From positions 18,637 through 82,636 of the forward strand of contig JALELI010000101.1 in the NCBI GenBank assembly GCA_022768785.1: DNA of 64,000 bases. The letters are read 5' to 3'. The notes below the pieces were generated by a model. The model was not told the origin of the DNA. It ran no database searches and was given only the letters and a program-made list of their open reading frames with translations. Both the position numbers and the translations under genes were made by a program. The stretch is from Arcanobacterium sp. (GTDB taxonomy: Bacteria; Actinomycetota; Actinomycetes; Actinomycetales; Actinomycetaceae). Positions 1-9,385 of this stretch are shown one piece after another. The number at the start of each line of letters is the position of its first letter. Position 1 is the first letter of the stretch.

Positions 1-194
1 CCGCTCGCCCCGGGCATCGCCCCGAGGCGAGCGGAAGCAGCCATAGTGTTTGATTGCTTATGAAGCGAGAGTTGTGTGCCAAGGCTCGAAACGAGCTCGT
101 CGATCACCATGTGCCCAATGTTGTGCCGAGTACGGGCGTACTTCTCCCCCGGATTGCCCAGCCCAACCACGAAAAACACTGTGTTTGCCGCCAC
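1..194 (-). CDS. pth: Peptidyl-tRNA hydrolase, N-terminal part (truncated by window edge)
   Basis: Reverse-strand translation from GTG at 194: [34 protein letters not shown]..., the Pth N-terminal signature (GLGNPG.kY..TRHNiG). Directly downstream of rplY, a common actinobacterial order. Missing from the ORF track because it is cut. Confidence 0.9.
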   Translation of the reverse strand, partial: MAANTVFFVVGLGNPGEKYARTRHNIGHMVIDELVSSLGTQLSLHKQSNTMAASARLGAMPGAS

Positions 195-227
195 AAAACT
201 CCCGTTCGCCTAGCGTATGCTAGCAGA

Positions 228-830
228 TCACTCTGCTGCAGCCTCTCCTTCAGCAGCGGTTTCTTCTTCAGCACCCGCTTCTGCTGCTGGCTCTTCCTTC
301 GGCACACTCACCGTCACCACGGTTTCTTCACCATCAATGACTGCCACCACATCTGCTGGCAGCTCCAGATCAGCCACTCGCAGTACAGTGCCATCTTCGA
401 GGCCCTCTACGTTCACCACAATCTGCTCTGGAATATCGGTGGCCGGAGCCTGCACCAGCAACTGCAAAATTTCGAGGGTGGCGATTGCCTGGCCAAATGG
501 TTCACCAGTGATTTCAACTGGAACTTCCACTTCCACTTTCTGATTTGCCTTCACACGCAGCAAATCGACGTGCTCGATTTCGCGGGAGAGTGGATTCACC
601 TGGATATCTTTCACGAGCGCCAGCTGCTCTTTACCAGCAATCTCCAGATTAATCACAGCGTTCGCATTGGAACGAACTTCCATGAAGATTTCGTGGGCAT
701 CAAATGTGATGTGCTGAGGATCCGCACCCAATCCATACACCACTGCCGGGGTGCGCCCCGCCGCGCGCAGTTTACGAGCTGCACCTTTTCCAAATGCTTC
801 GCGCTTTTCCACTTTAATTGCGTCTGCCAT
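228..830 (-). CDS. rplY: 50S ribosomal protein L25/general stress protein Ctc
   Basis: MADAIKVEKREAFGKGAARKLRAAGRTPAVVYGLG... is typical L25/Ctc with TL5 domain. Start set to ATG at 830 (RBS ggagg) rather than the longer ORF start at 923. Acidic Ala/Glu-rich C-terminus. Confidence 0.93.
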   Translation of the reverse strand: MADAIKVEKREAFGKGAARKLRAAGRTPAVVYGLGADPQHITFDAHEIFMEVRSNANAVINLEIAGKEQLALVKDIQVNPLSREIEHVDLLRVKANQKVEVEVPVEITGEPFGQAIATLEILQLLVQAPATDIPEQIVVNVEGLEDGTVLRVADLELPADVVAVIDGEETVVTVSVPKEEPAAEAGAEEETAAEGEAAAE

Positions 831-1195
831 TGTGGCCTCCTTCTTTCGCTTGTGCCAGCCTCTATGCGGAGGCAAGCGGAAAGAAGCACCGGCCATGAGC
901 ACTCTCAAGACGCCGAAACGCACATTCTTGCGCTAGCCGCCGCGTCGATCACGGAACACGTGCGCTCTCTTTCAAGCGCCTCGCTTGCAGCCCAGAGCCA
1001 CTTCGTAGCTCTTGCGCCATTCCCTCGCCGAGGCAACGGCTTCACTCTAGCGCGGCTGGCCGGCGGGAGCCAAGCCCGAGCGGCCAGGTGTGGGCAAAAC
1101 CGCTACGCACCGGCTCAAGCCACACCTCAGTTGGGTGCGTTGCGTCCTGTCCGATACACAGCCAGGGGCCGCCGAGCCCTTAGCTGTGGGCAGCA

Positions 1196-1226
1196 CCGGT
1201 ACACACGTGCAGTTCACGTATACCGG
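1196..1226. terminator. Stem-loop just downstream of prs (possible terminator or attenuator)
   Basis: ccggtacacacgtg-cagtt-cacgtataccgg, near-perfect inverted repeat right after the prs stop on the minus strand. No clear U-tract. Confidence 0.4.
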
Positions 1227-1248
1227 CCCACCTCACTTAGGGCACCAC

Positions 1249-2229
1249 TCAGTATGCGCCGTCAAAGAGAGACGTCACCGAGCCATCGTTGAACACTTCT
1301 TCGATGGCCTTGGCGATCACCGGAGCAATCGAGAGCACTGTGAGCTGCGGGAACCGCTTTTCTGGCTGGATTGGCAAAGTGTTGGTCACCACCACTTCGC
1401 GCACTCCCGATTCTGCGAGCAGCCGTGGAGCTGGATCAGAAAATACCCCGTGTGTGGCCGCAATAATCACGTCTTTCGCGCCAGCTTCCAGCACCACGCG
1501 CACCGCCCCTGCGATTGTGCCGCCAGTGTCGATCAAATCGTCAACGATCACAGCCGTGCGGCCAAACACCTCGCCCACCACACGGTTTGCTGTGGCTTGA
1601 TTGGGCCGCGTGATATCCCGAGTTTTATGCACAAAAGCCAGTGGAATTCCTCCGAGACGCATCGCCCATTGCTCTGCCACTTTAATGCGGCCAGCATCTG
1701 GAGAGACGAGCACTGATTCAAGTGGATCGATGCGCTCACGCACATATTCCACCAAAGTGGGCATTGCCCACAGGTGATCTACTGGGCCATCGAAGAATCC
1801 TTGAGTTTGCGAGGCGTGCAAATCTACGCTCATAATCCGATCGGCACCCGCCGTATAAAACAAATCCGCCATCAAACGGGCGGAAATAGGCTCGCGGCCT
1901 TTGTGCTTCTTATCTTGGCGAGCATAGGGATAGGTGGGGAGCACTGCAGTGATTCGCTTTGCGGAAGCGCGCTTTGCCGCGTCTACCATAATGAGGGCTT
2001 CCATGATCCATTTATTTACTGGTTCTGTGACAGACTGGATCACAAACACATCAGATCCACGAATTGATTCCTCATATCGCACGTAAATCTCTGAATTTGC
2101 GAAATCATATGCCGTCACCGGCACAAGCTCAGTAGCCAGCTCGCGCGCCACTTCCTCTGCCAATGCTGGGTGAGCACGGCCAGAGGCAATCACGAGGTGC
2201 TTGGCACCGCTTGTGTGAATTCCCGTCAT
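1249..2229 (-). CDS. prs: Ribose-phosphate pyrophosphokinase
   Basis: 326 aa with PRPP synthetase motifs (YARQDKKHKGREPISARLMADL; VIVDDLIDTGGTIAGA PRPP loop). Confidence 0.95.
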   Translation of the reverse strand: MTGIHTSGAKHLVIASGRAHPALAEEVARELATELVPVTAYDFANSEIYVRYEESIRGSDVFVIQSVTEPVNKWIMEALIMVDAAKRASAKRITAVLPTYPYARQDKKHKGREPISARLMADLFYTAGADRIMSVDLHASQTQGFFDGPVDHLWAMPTLVEYVRERIDPLESVLVSPDAGRIKVAEQWAMRLGGIPLAFVHKTRDITRPNQATANRVVGEVFGRTAVIVDDLIDTGGTIAGAVRVVLEAGAKDVIIAATHGVFSDPAPRLLAESGVREVVVTNTLPIQPEKRFPQLTVLSIAPVIAKAIEEVFNDGSVTSLFDGAY

Positions 2230-2336
2230 TATAATTTCCTATCCTTTGTGGTTGATTGCGGATGAATGACGTCTGTGCGCACCTTTCGCTGCTCATTCGC
2301 CGCAGCGGACGGCACGTGCTTCTATTATCGTGCTTT

Positions 2337-3389
2337 TCACTCCACACGCGAAGTAAAAGGCACTATTTCCGTATCCTGAGGAATTTCACCACCGGTAATC
2401 AGCGCATAGGGCACATGTGCCCCTGCCCCCACCCTCACATCAGTGAGTGTGGAGTTCGGCCCTACATGAGCATATGCGGCCACGTGCGTGGCCCCCCGTA
2501 AAATTGTGTGTGGCTCCAGCACCGCATTGGGTTCCACCGTGGCCTGCACATCGATATATGTGGTGGCAGGATCTACCATCTGCACTCCCGAGCGCATCCA
2601 GGCTTCGTTAATACGTCGGCGTTTTTCAGCAGTGAGGTGAGCTAATTGTGCGAGGTCGTTCACGCCTTCTGCCTCGAGCGAATCAGGCAAAACATACGAA
2701 CTCACGCCTGCCTCACTCTGTGCCGCTATTGCCACAAGATCGGTGAGATACATCTCTCCCTGCGCATTATCGGTGCTGAGGCTAGAGAGCGAGCTGCGCA
2801 AGAAAGCAGCGTCAAACACATACACCGACGTGTTAATCTCGCGAATCTGGCGCTGCTCATCAGAAGCATCTTTTTCTTCCACCACGCCCGCAATAGAGCC
2901 ACGCTTAGCACTGTCGCTCTCTGGCAGCTGCGCCTCTGAACGAATGATGCGCCCATATCCATGTGGATCTGGCACAAATGTGGTGAGCACCGTGACGGCG
3001 TGCTCACCGAGCGTTTGTGTGAGGGCTGCCAGGGTGCCCGCCGTCAGCAATGGAGTATCTCCCGCCGTCACCAGCACCGGCCCGGTTAAATCGGCCGGCA
3101 AAGCCTGCATTGCACACCACGCTGCACGCCCTGTGCCTTTGATCTCATCTTGATCTGCTATCACTGCTGTGGGCGCAATCTGCACGATGTGCGCTGCCAC
3201 TTTTTCACGCTCATGCCGCACCACAAACACTGTGTGATCTGGATTGAGAGCACTCACCGCCGCATTTACATGCCCCACCAGCGTACGCCCGCACATATCG
3301 AGCAGCATTTTGGGGGTGTCGGCTTTCACGCGGGTGCCTTTTCCGGCAGCGAGGATAATAGCGGCAGAAAGGTGTGGAAATTCGTTCAT
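2337..3389 (-). CDS. glmU: GlmU-type UDP-N-acetylglucosamine pyrophosphorylase, C-terminal LbH/acetyltransferase domain mostly missing
   Basis: N-terminal AIILAAGKGTRVKADTPKMLLDMCGRTLVGHV nucleotidyltransferase signature. 350 aa, ending after about three LbH coils (...VGAGAHVPYALITGGEIPQDTEIVPFTSRVE*). Confidence 0.88.
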   Translation of the reverse strand: MNEFPHLSAAIILAAGKGTRVKADTPKMLLDMCGRTLVGHVNAAVSALNPDHTVFVVRHEREKVAAHIVQIAPTAVIADQDEIKGTGRAAWCAMQALPADLTGPVLVTAGDTPLLTAGTLAALTQTLGEHAVTVLTTFVPDPHGYGRIIRSEAQLPESDSAKRGSIAGVVEEKDASDEQRQIREINTSVYVFDAAFLRSSLSSLSTDNAQGEMYLTDLVAIAAQSEAGVSSYVLPDSLEAEGVNDLAQLAHLTAEKRRRINEAWMRSGVQMVDPATTYIDVQATVEPNAVLEPHTILRGATHVAAYAHVGPNSTLTDVRVGAGAHVPYALITGGEIPQDTEIVPFTSRVE

Positions 3390-3610
3390 GGCTCCATTAC
3401 TCCCATCGCAGCTCCCTCATAAAGTGTTGCCGATGCGCTTCGCACATATCGTTGCGATCTATGCGAAGCCACAGCGCCGCGGCTTCGTGGTGAACCTGCA
3501 CGTCACGATGAACGCGCCTCCGTTTCATGTCACCAGCACCATGTGCTCTCTCAACAAAACGGCGGCGCGATTACGTGTGAGCGGAAAACTCCTACGCAAT
3601 CCGCCCAGTA

Positions 3611-3685
3611 TGGTTCCGCCACCAGGATTCGAACCTAGACTAAAGGCTTCAAAGGCCTCTGTGCTGCCATTACACCATGGCGGAA
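3611..3685 (-). tRNA. tRNA-Gln (anticodon TTG), CCA encoded
   Basis: Reverse complement TTCCGCCATGGTGTAATGGCAGCACAGAGGCCTTTGAAGCCTTTAGTCTAGGTTCGAATCCTGGTGGCGGAACCA. Anticodon stem GAGGC/GCCTT with loop CTTTGAA, GGTTCGAATCC T-arm, 7-bp acceptor stem. Confidence 0.95.
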
Positions 3686-3716
3686 TACCTAGCCCATTGT
3701 GCCAGCATGAGGCACT

Positions 3717-4532
3717 CTATTTCCAATCAGACGCCGCAGTGGAAGCGTGTTTCTTGCCACGGCTAGGCACGAGCTGGCGCAGCTGGGAATCAGCTATCAA
3801 TGCGATGAGGTAAAGCGTAAAGGCCGGAATAAACACGATATAGAAGAACACCAAGCTCGCTCCTACCTGCGGATTAAAGATTCCCAACACCACTGGAGCA
3901 CACCACAGTGCCAGCGCCACCCCGCTCACAGGGGCAAATCTCAGTGCTGCCACAGCGGAGAGGCGCAGCAGGGAGAGGAACGTTGCCGGTGGGCGAACAC
4001 TGGCAACCTGTGCGTGAGCGCTGGCAAGCGGTGTGGGCGAAATTGTGGCGGCATGCGGAGAAAACTGCTCCTGGGCACCACGCTCTTTTACAGCTGCTTC
4101 TTTCATCGCCACTTCTCCAACGATTGGGAAAAACCATGTGGCAATCATTCCGAGCAGAATGAATGCACTTATAATTCCCACGCGCAAAGCCCCTGCAATG
4201 ATTCCATTGCCGTCTCCCGCTGTGATTCCTAGCACTTCCGCATTGTTGAGGAGCCACAGTTCATAGATACCCGCCCCGATGAGCGCGAGCCACACAAGCC
4301 ACCCCACAGTGGCGCGTGTAAAACTCGCCCGGAAAGCGCGCCAAAAGGTGCGCCACGGCCGTGATCCTTCTTCGCGCACCAACTGATGCACTACAAAATT
4401 CCCCGCAGCCAATCCGGCTCCAAGAGGCACCACGGCAACAGCGGTGAGCGTGAGGCACAAGCTCACTAGCGCCACATCTGCCAGGAGTGCCAGCGCTCGG
4501 CCAAAAGCAGAATCAATCGATAATATCCGCAT
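3717..4532 (-). CDS. DUF624/YesL-family membrane protein, usually linked to sugar ABC importers
   Basis: MRILSIDSAFGRALALLADVALVSLCLTLTAVAVVPLGAGLAAGNFVVHQLVREEGSRPWRTFWRAFRASF matches the DUF624 pattern. Start ATG at 4532, after a preceding stop-free extension. Confidence 0.75.
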   Translation of the reverse strand: MRILSIDSAFGRALALLADVALVSLCLTLTAVAVVPLGAGLAAGNFVVHQLVREEGSRPWRTFWRAFRASFTRATVGWLVWLALIGAGIYELWLLNNAEVLGITAGDGNGIIAGALRVGIISAFILLGMIATWFFPIVGEVAMKEAAVKERGAQEQFSPHAATISPTPLASAHAQVASVRPPATFLSLLRLSAVAALRFAPVSGVALALWCAPVVLGIFNPQVGASLVFFYIVFIPAFTLYLIALIADSQLRQLVPSRGKKHASTAASDWK

Positions 4533-5808
4533 CTGCCGCCTTTCTCTCCCCACCGAGTTGGCACGCTGGCCCCCTAGTGGCCTCTGATTGCGCGGAGGTA
4601 GGCTCACCTTGGGCCACTGGCAACGAGCTGTGGGCAAGCACCGGAGCTGTTGGCAGCGAATCTGCTGGCACCGAAGCTACTATTCGTGAAGTGGCTGGCC
4701 GTACTGAAGTGGCTGGCCGGATTGTTGCTCCTAACGCTGGCGCCGTACTCTCTCCGATACGCAGCATTGGCGCAATCACCTCATGGCGCGGGCTTCCCAC
4801 TCCATCAATTAGCCCAAATAGAATCTCACAGGTTTTATCCACAATCTCCAACACCGGCTGCACTACCGTGGTGATTGAAGGAGAGGTGTAGCGCGAAAGA
4901 TCAATCCCATCAAAGCCCGTCACACTCACATCGGCAGGCACATCAACTCCGCTCTCAATCAGTGCTCGCTGTGCGCCAATTGCGATCACATCACTAACGT
5001 TCACTAGCGCAGTGAAATGCTTGTTTTTCGATATTAGCCGCTTTGCTAGCTCATAGCCGTAGCCAAGCGAATAGGGGCTGAGCGCCACTTCCCCATTGAG
5101 CACGAGCTCTGGATCCACATGCACCCCACGCCGTTCACAAGCTGCGAGTAGCGCTTCAAGGCGCTGAGCTCCCACTGAACGATCCGCTAAATCTGGCCCG
5201 AGCACTGCAAAATCTCGGTGACCTAAATCGATCAGATGATCCGCAATGAGCCGCATTCCCGCAGCATCATCAACCCGCACTGAAGAGCATAGATCACGAG
5301 CTGTGTCGTCCATCGAAGAGATCGTCGTCATCACAAAGGGCACGGGAATATCTTCGAGCGAATGGCGGTCGTGGCGATACCACCCTCCTAGAAAAATCAC
5401 ACCTTCTGGTTTGCTCACTGCACAGCTGCGAATCGCAAGTTGCACTTCATCTTCGCCGTGCGGCACCCGCACTAGCGTCATTGTGAAACCCCGTTCCCGA
5501 ATCGCCAGCTCTAGCGGGCGCAAGAACTCGAGAAAGAAAGGGTTATCCGGCCCTTTCATCAGCACCACAATCGAGCTCGAAGCCACTGTGCGCAAGCTCC
5601 GCGCATGTGGATTCGGAGAATAATTGAGGGCCGCTGCCACCGCCATAATTCGCTCTCGAGTGGCTGGAGACACCCCCTCAGAATTGTTGAGCGCTCGCGA
5701 AACAGTGGCGAGCCCTACTCCGCACGCCTGCGCAATATCACGGATAGTGACGGCGGCGGCTCTGCTTTCGCGCACACCGGAATGCGCTCTTCCGCGCCTA
5801 GCCAGCAT
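4513..5808 (-). CDS. LacI-family transcriptional regulator with an unusual C-terminal tail
   Basis: VTIRDIAQACGVGLATVSRALNNSEGVSPATRERIMAVAAALNYSPNPHARSLR HTH plus periplasmic-binding-like domain. Roughly 80-aa Ala/Pro/Ser-rich tail. Confidence 0.92.
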   Translation of the reverse strand: MLARRGRAHSGVRESRAAAVTIRDIAQACGVGLATVSRALNNSEGVSPATRERIMAVAAALNYSPNPHARSLRTVASSSIVVLMKGPDNPFFLEFLRPLELAIRERGFTMTLVRVPHGEDEVQLAIRSCAVSKPEGVIFLGGWYRHDRHSLEDIPVPFVMTTISSMDDTARDLCSSVRVDDAAGMRLIADHLIDLGHRDFAVLGPDLADRSVGAQRLEALLAACERRGVHVDPELVLNGEVALSPYSLGYGYELAKRLISKNKHFTALVNVSDVIAIGAQRALIESGVDVPADVSVTGFDGIDLSRYTSPSITTVVQPVLEIVDKTCEILFGLIDGVGSPRHEVIAPMLRIGESTAPALGATIRPATSVRPATSRIVASVPADSLPTAPVLAHSSLPVAQGEPTSAQSEATRGPACQLGGERKAADADIID

Positions 5809-6005
5809 AGCTGTGGCCTCCCTTTCAATCCGTTATCCGCTCTATCTCGCTTGAACTCCCAGCTCTGCTAGATCTACACGCTTCACGCACCAGGTGCAAT
5901 CGTGGCGCGGAGGGTGGGTGGCAATATGGCACTGCGCATATCGCCGCCCACCGCACTATCACGCCGGCAGCATAGCCTCGGAGTACTTCGGATTATTGCT
6001 CGGTC

Positions 6006-6851
6006 TCACCCTTTCACGGCGCCGGCCACCACCCCTTTAATGATGTACTTTTGCATCGCCACATAGAACACCACAATCGGCACAATAGCCAACACCAACA
6101 TGGCCATCATGGCACCCATATCGCGGTTGCCATTTGAGCCCACGAGCATCTGGATCACCACTGGAATCGTTTTGTAATCTGTGGAGAGGCCGATAGTGAG
6201 ATAGGGAAGCAGATAATCGTTCCACACCCACATGGCGTTCAAAATAGCCACCGTGATAGCAGTGGGTTTGAGCATGGGAAACACCACCAAGAAATAATTC
6301 TTGATTGGCCCTGCACCGTCGATCATTGCCGCTTCTTCGATCTCAAGCGGAATGGATTTCACAAAGCCGGCAAACATAAACACGCTCAGCCCAGCACCGA
6401 ATCCGAGATAGAGCACCACAATGCCCCAAGGGTTGTTCAAATGCAACATATCTGAAATTTTCACCGTAGGAAACATCACCATTTGGAATGGGATCACCAT
6501 CGAGAAAACGAAAAGATAATAGAGTGCGCTCGTCCACCAGGTTTTAATGCGCGTGATGTAGTACGCCGTCATCGCGCAGAAAAATACGATTGCCACCACG
6601 GAGAGAATCGTGATCACGAAGCTCCACACAATCGCCATGAAAAAGCCTGAGAGAGCTAAACCTGTGGCATAGTTCTCCACCCCCACCCACATATCGCCAA
6701 GTGGAAGGGCAAAAGGATTGGAAGCAATCGAGAACTTCGCCTTAAACGAATTCACCAAGATAAAGAGAATTGGCCCCACAAACACACATGTGAGAAACAC
6801 CAGCACCACATAGAGCAACGCTTTCCCCACCGGAGATTTTGGTGCGCTCAT
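6006..6851 (-). CDS. Carbohydrate ABC transporter permease (MalG-like)
   Basis: EEAAMIDGAGPIKNYFLVVFPMLKPT (EAA loop), about 6 TMs, adjacent to a MalF-like permease. Confidence 0.92.
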   Translation of the reverse strand: MSAPKSPVGKALLYVVLVFLTCVFVGPILFILVNSFKAKFSIASNPFALPLGDMWVGVENYATGLALSGFFMAIVWSFVITILSVVAIVFFCAMTAYYITRIKTWWTSALYYLFVFSMVIPFQMVMFPTVKISDMLHLNNPWGIVVLYLGFGAGLSVFMFAGFVKSIPLEIEEAAMIDGAGPIKNYFLVVFPMLKPTAITVAILNAMWVWNDYLLPYLTIGLSTDYKTIPVVIQMLVGSNGNRDMGAMMAMLVLAIVPIVVFYVAMQKYIIKGVVAGAVKG

Positions 6852-7702
6852 GCTTCCACCTCCCTGCTGCGTGTGGCCCGCAATTGCACCATCGCAATCA
6901 CCACCACAACTACCACGAAGAGCACCGCTTTTGCCTGGCCCACGCCTTCTTCACCCACGCGCGAGAACATCGTGTTCACAATATTCAACGCCACCATCTC
7001 GGTTTTGCCCTGAGGAGCACCGTTCGTGAGAGCGAGGTTTTGATCGAAGAGCTTGAACGTGCTCGACAACGTAAGGAACAGGCAGATCGTGATCGACGGC
7101 ATCACCATCGGAATCGTCACGTGCCGCAGCACAGTCCATCGCCCAGCACCATCAATCTCCGCAGCTTCGATCAATTCTGGAGGCACATTCTGCAAGCCAG
7201 CGATATAAATAATCATCATGTAACCCACCTGCTGCCAGTTGATCAGCATGATGAGGCCAAAGTATCCATATTTCCAATCGGCCACAATCGTGGTTTGATA
7301 TTGCACCAACACCGCGTTGATCATCACTTGCCAGGTGTAACCAAGCACGATGCCACCGATGAGGTTTGGCATAAAGAACACCGTACGGAAGAAGTTAGTG
7401 CCACGAAGTTTCTGAGTGAGTACCCAGGCAATCGCAAACGCGAAAATATTCACCGTAACGATTGAAACAATCACCACGAGTGCTGTGAATCCAAAGCTCT
7501 GCACAAAGCCAGACCGTTGTGCAAATGCCGCTTGATAATTAGCCAATCCCACAAAACGCGCATCGGTGATTGATGTGAAATCGCACAGCGAAAGGAATAA
7601 GCCAATCACGAACGGTACAAGAAACGAGATGAGGAATGCGAGCAGCGTGGGAATCACGAAAATTGGGAAGAATTTTTTCAATGATCTCTGCATTTTAACC
7701 AT
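6848..7702 (-). CDS. Carbohydrate ABC transporter permease (MalF-like)
   Basis: ELIEAAEIDGAGRWTVLRHVTIPMVMPS (EAA loop). 4-bp overlap with the downstream permease. Confidence 0.92.
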   Translation of the reverse strand: MVKMQRSLKKFFPIFVIPTLLAFLISFLVPFVIGLFLSLCDFTSITDARFVGLANYQAAFAQRSGFVQSFGFTALVVIVSIVTVNIFAFAIAWVLTQKLRGTNFFRTVFFMPNLIGGIVLGYTWQVMINAVLVQYQTTIVADWKYGYFGLIMLINWQQVGYMMIIYIAGLQNVPPELIEAAEIDGAGRWTVLRHVTIPMVMPSITICLFLTLSSTFKLFDQNLALTNGAPQGKTEMVALNIVNTMFSRVGEEGVGQAKAVLFVVVVVVIAMVQLRATRSREVEA

Positions 7703-7744
7703 CCATATATCTGCGGGAGCCCCGTTGCTCTAGCAGATGGTCAA

Positions 7745-7785
7745 TGACGCCGGTGGCTTTGTACACCACATCGCCACCGGCGTCA
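7745..7785. repeat. Perfect 13-bp inverted repeat (stem-loop) between binding-protein and permease genes
   Basis: tgacgccggtggc-15 nt-gccaccggcgtca. Confidence 0.8.
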
Positions 7786-7808
7786 CACTATGTTATTGGC
7801 GGTGAAAT

Positions 7809-7872
7809 TCCGGTGAGCGCCGCGCTGCGCCCAAGGCTCATACGATCCCTCGCATACGCCACGCTCACCGGA
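7809..7872. repeat. Perfect 11-bp inverted repeat with long loop in the same intergenic region
   Basis: tccggtgagcg ... cgctcaccgga. Confidence 0.6.
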
Positions 7873-7886
7873 TATATCCACTGCGA

Positions 7887-9215
7887 TCAGGCGCCTTTTT
7901 CAGCAGCCCAGCCGTCTTTCCAGATTTTCACAACGTCGTCCCAGCTCTGCTTACCCGAAGCGTACTGAGCGAGAGCCTGGCCCAGATCTTCTTTGAACTT
8001 CTGGGAGGGGAAAGTGGTGAACACCCACGACACCACATACTTATCCTTATCGGCGGTGTACTTTGCGATCTCCTTAGCCAGTGGATCATTGGGCACATCG
8101 GTGGCCGAATAATTGGTGAAAGGAGCGATAAAGCCGAGGTCGTTTATCACGTGCTTCTTGCCCTCATCAGAGAGATAAAGCCAGTTGATAAAATCAATCG
8201 TGGCCTTTTGATTGGCCTCAGAAGCTTTCGCATTCACTGCCATAAATGCCTCCGTGCCCACATTCAGGCCCTGCTTCTCTTCGCCATTCACACCGGTGTA
8301 GATCGGGAGATACTTGATTTGATCTTCCTTTACCACGTTGCCTTGCACATCTTTGATCTGGCTCCAAGCCCAGTTGCCATTTTGCACCATAGCGGCCTTA
8401 CCCAGGGCAAACTCCGCCATAGAATCGGTAACAGTCTTAGAAGGTGCCAGTGTGGGGGCTACGGTGGAATCTTTCAGGTAGAGATCGAAGATATTCTTGA
8501 AGTTGTTGGCATACTTCAGCGTCAGTTGCTTTTCATCGGTCACTTTCGCATCGCGATATTCGTAGAACACCGGAAGATCTGCTAAGTGGGTCTGCCAACG
8601 CCAATCCTCACCGGTGGCGAGTGAAGTAGATGCAAATACGCCATCGATGCCCAACTCGGCTTTCTTTGCCTGCATATCATCGGCAACTGCCTTGAGCTTG
8701 GCAAAATTGTTCACTTCAGCCATAGATTTTGCTTTAGCACCAGGCATGGCAAAATACTTGTCAAAAATAGCTTGGTTGTAAATAATGCCGTAGCCTTCTA
8801 CTGCTGCTGGCACGCCATATATCTTGCCATCTTCGCCTTTGAGCGCCAGATTCGGATCCTTGAGCGCCTTAGCGAAATCGGTGCCCGAGAGATCAGCCGC
8901 ATACTTCTGCCAGCTCTTCAAACCCACCGGGCCATTAATCTGGAAGAGGGTGGGCGCATCGCTCTTGGAGATCTCGCTCTTGAGCGTCTGCTCGTAGGTA
9001 CCAGACGCCGCCGTCACCACTTTCACCTGCACACCCTTAGCCTTGGTGTATTCGGCAGCGATCTCTTTGAACTGCTTTTCTTGCTCTGGCTTCCAGTTGA
9101 GGAAGTAAACAGAACCTTTATCGCTCGCGCCGTTAGAGCCACCTGAGCATGCCGCGAGCCCCGTGAGCGCGAAAGCTGCCACTATCGTGCCAGCTAGGAA
9201 CTTCTTCATTTTCAT
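7887..9215 (-). CDS. Extracellular sugar-binding lipoprotein of the ABC importer
   Basis: MKMKKFLAGTIVAAFALTGLAACSGGSNG lipobox; solute-binding protein family 1 body. Confidence 0.92.
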   Translation of the reverse strand: MKMKKFLAGTIVAAFALTGLAACSGGSNGASDKGSVYFLNWKPEQEKQFKEIAAEYTKAKGVQVKVVTAASGTYEQTLKSEISKSDAPTLFQINGPVGLKSWQKYAADLSGTDFAKALKDPNLALKGEDGKIYGVPAAVEGYGIIYNQAIFDKYFAMPGAKAKSMAEVNNFAKLKAVADDMQAKKAELGIDGVFASTSLATGEDWRWQTHLADLPVFYEYRDAKVTDEKQLTLKYANNFKNIFDLYLKDSTVAPTLAPSKTVTDSMAEFALGKAAMVQNGNWAWSQIKDVQGNVVKEDQIKYLPIYTGVNGEEKQGLNVGTEAFMAVNAKASEANQKATIDFINWLYLSDEGKKHVINDLGFIAPFTNYSATDVPNDPLAKEIAKYTADKDKYVVSWVFTTFPSQKFKEDLGQALAQYASGKQSWDDVVKIWKDGWAAEKGA

Positions 9216-9310
9216 ATTCTGCGTCCTCCTTTGGACGGCAACGGCGCTCCGCCGCTGCCTTTCGGAAACGCCCGCCAGCCCTCAACACTCCCGAGAACTC
9301 AGCATCACAT

Positions 9311-9322
9311 GGAATCGTTTCC
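9311..9322. promoter_or_regulatory. LacI-type operator-like site 1
   Basis: ggaatCGtttcc centred on CG, upstream of the binding-protein gene. Confidence 0.6.
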
Positions 9323-9373
9323 GAAATACTCTGCCATAGTAACAACCCGTAAAGCTTTCTACACGAATTTTCC

Positions 9374-9385
9374 GAAATCGTTTCC
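9374..9385. promoter_or_regulatory. LacI-type operator-like site 2
   Basis: gaaatCGtttcc, centre 63 bp from site 1. Confidence 0.6.

Noticed and set aside
54-1292. 412-aa plus-strand ORF in the track
   Set aside because: Antisense to pth, rplY and the prs 3' end; composition is His/Cys/Arg-rich noise and the opposite strand encodes clear conserved proteins.
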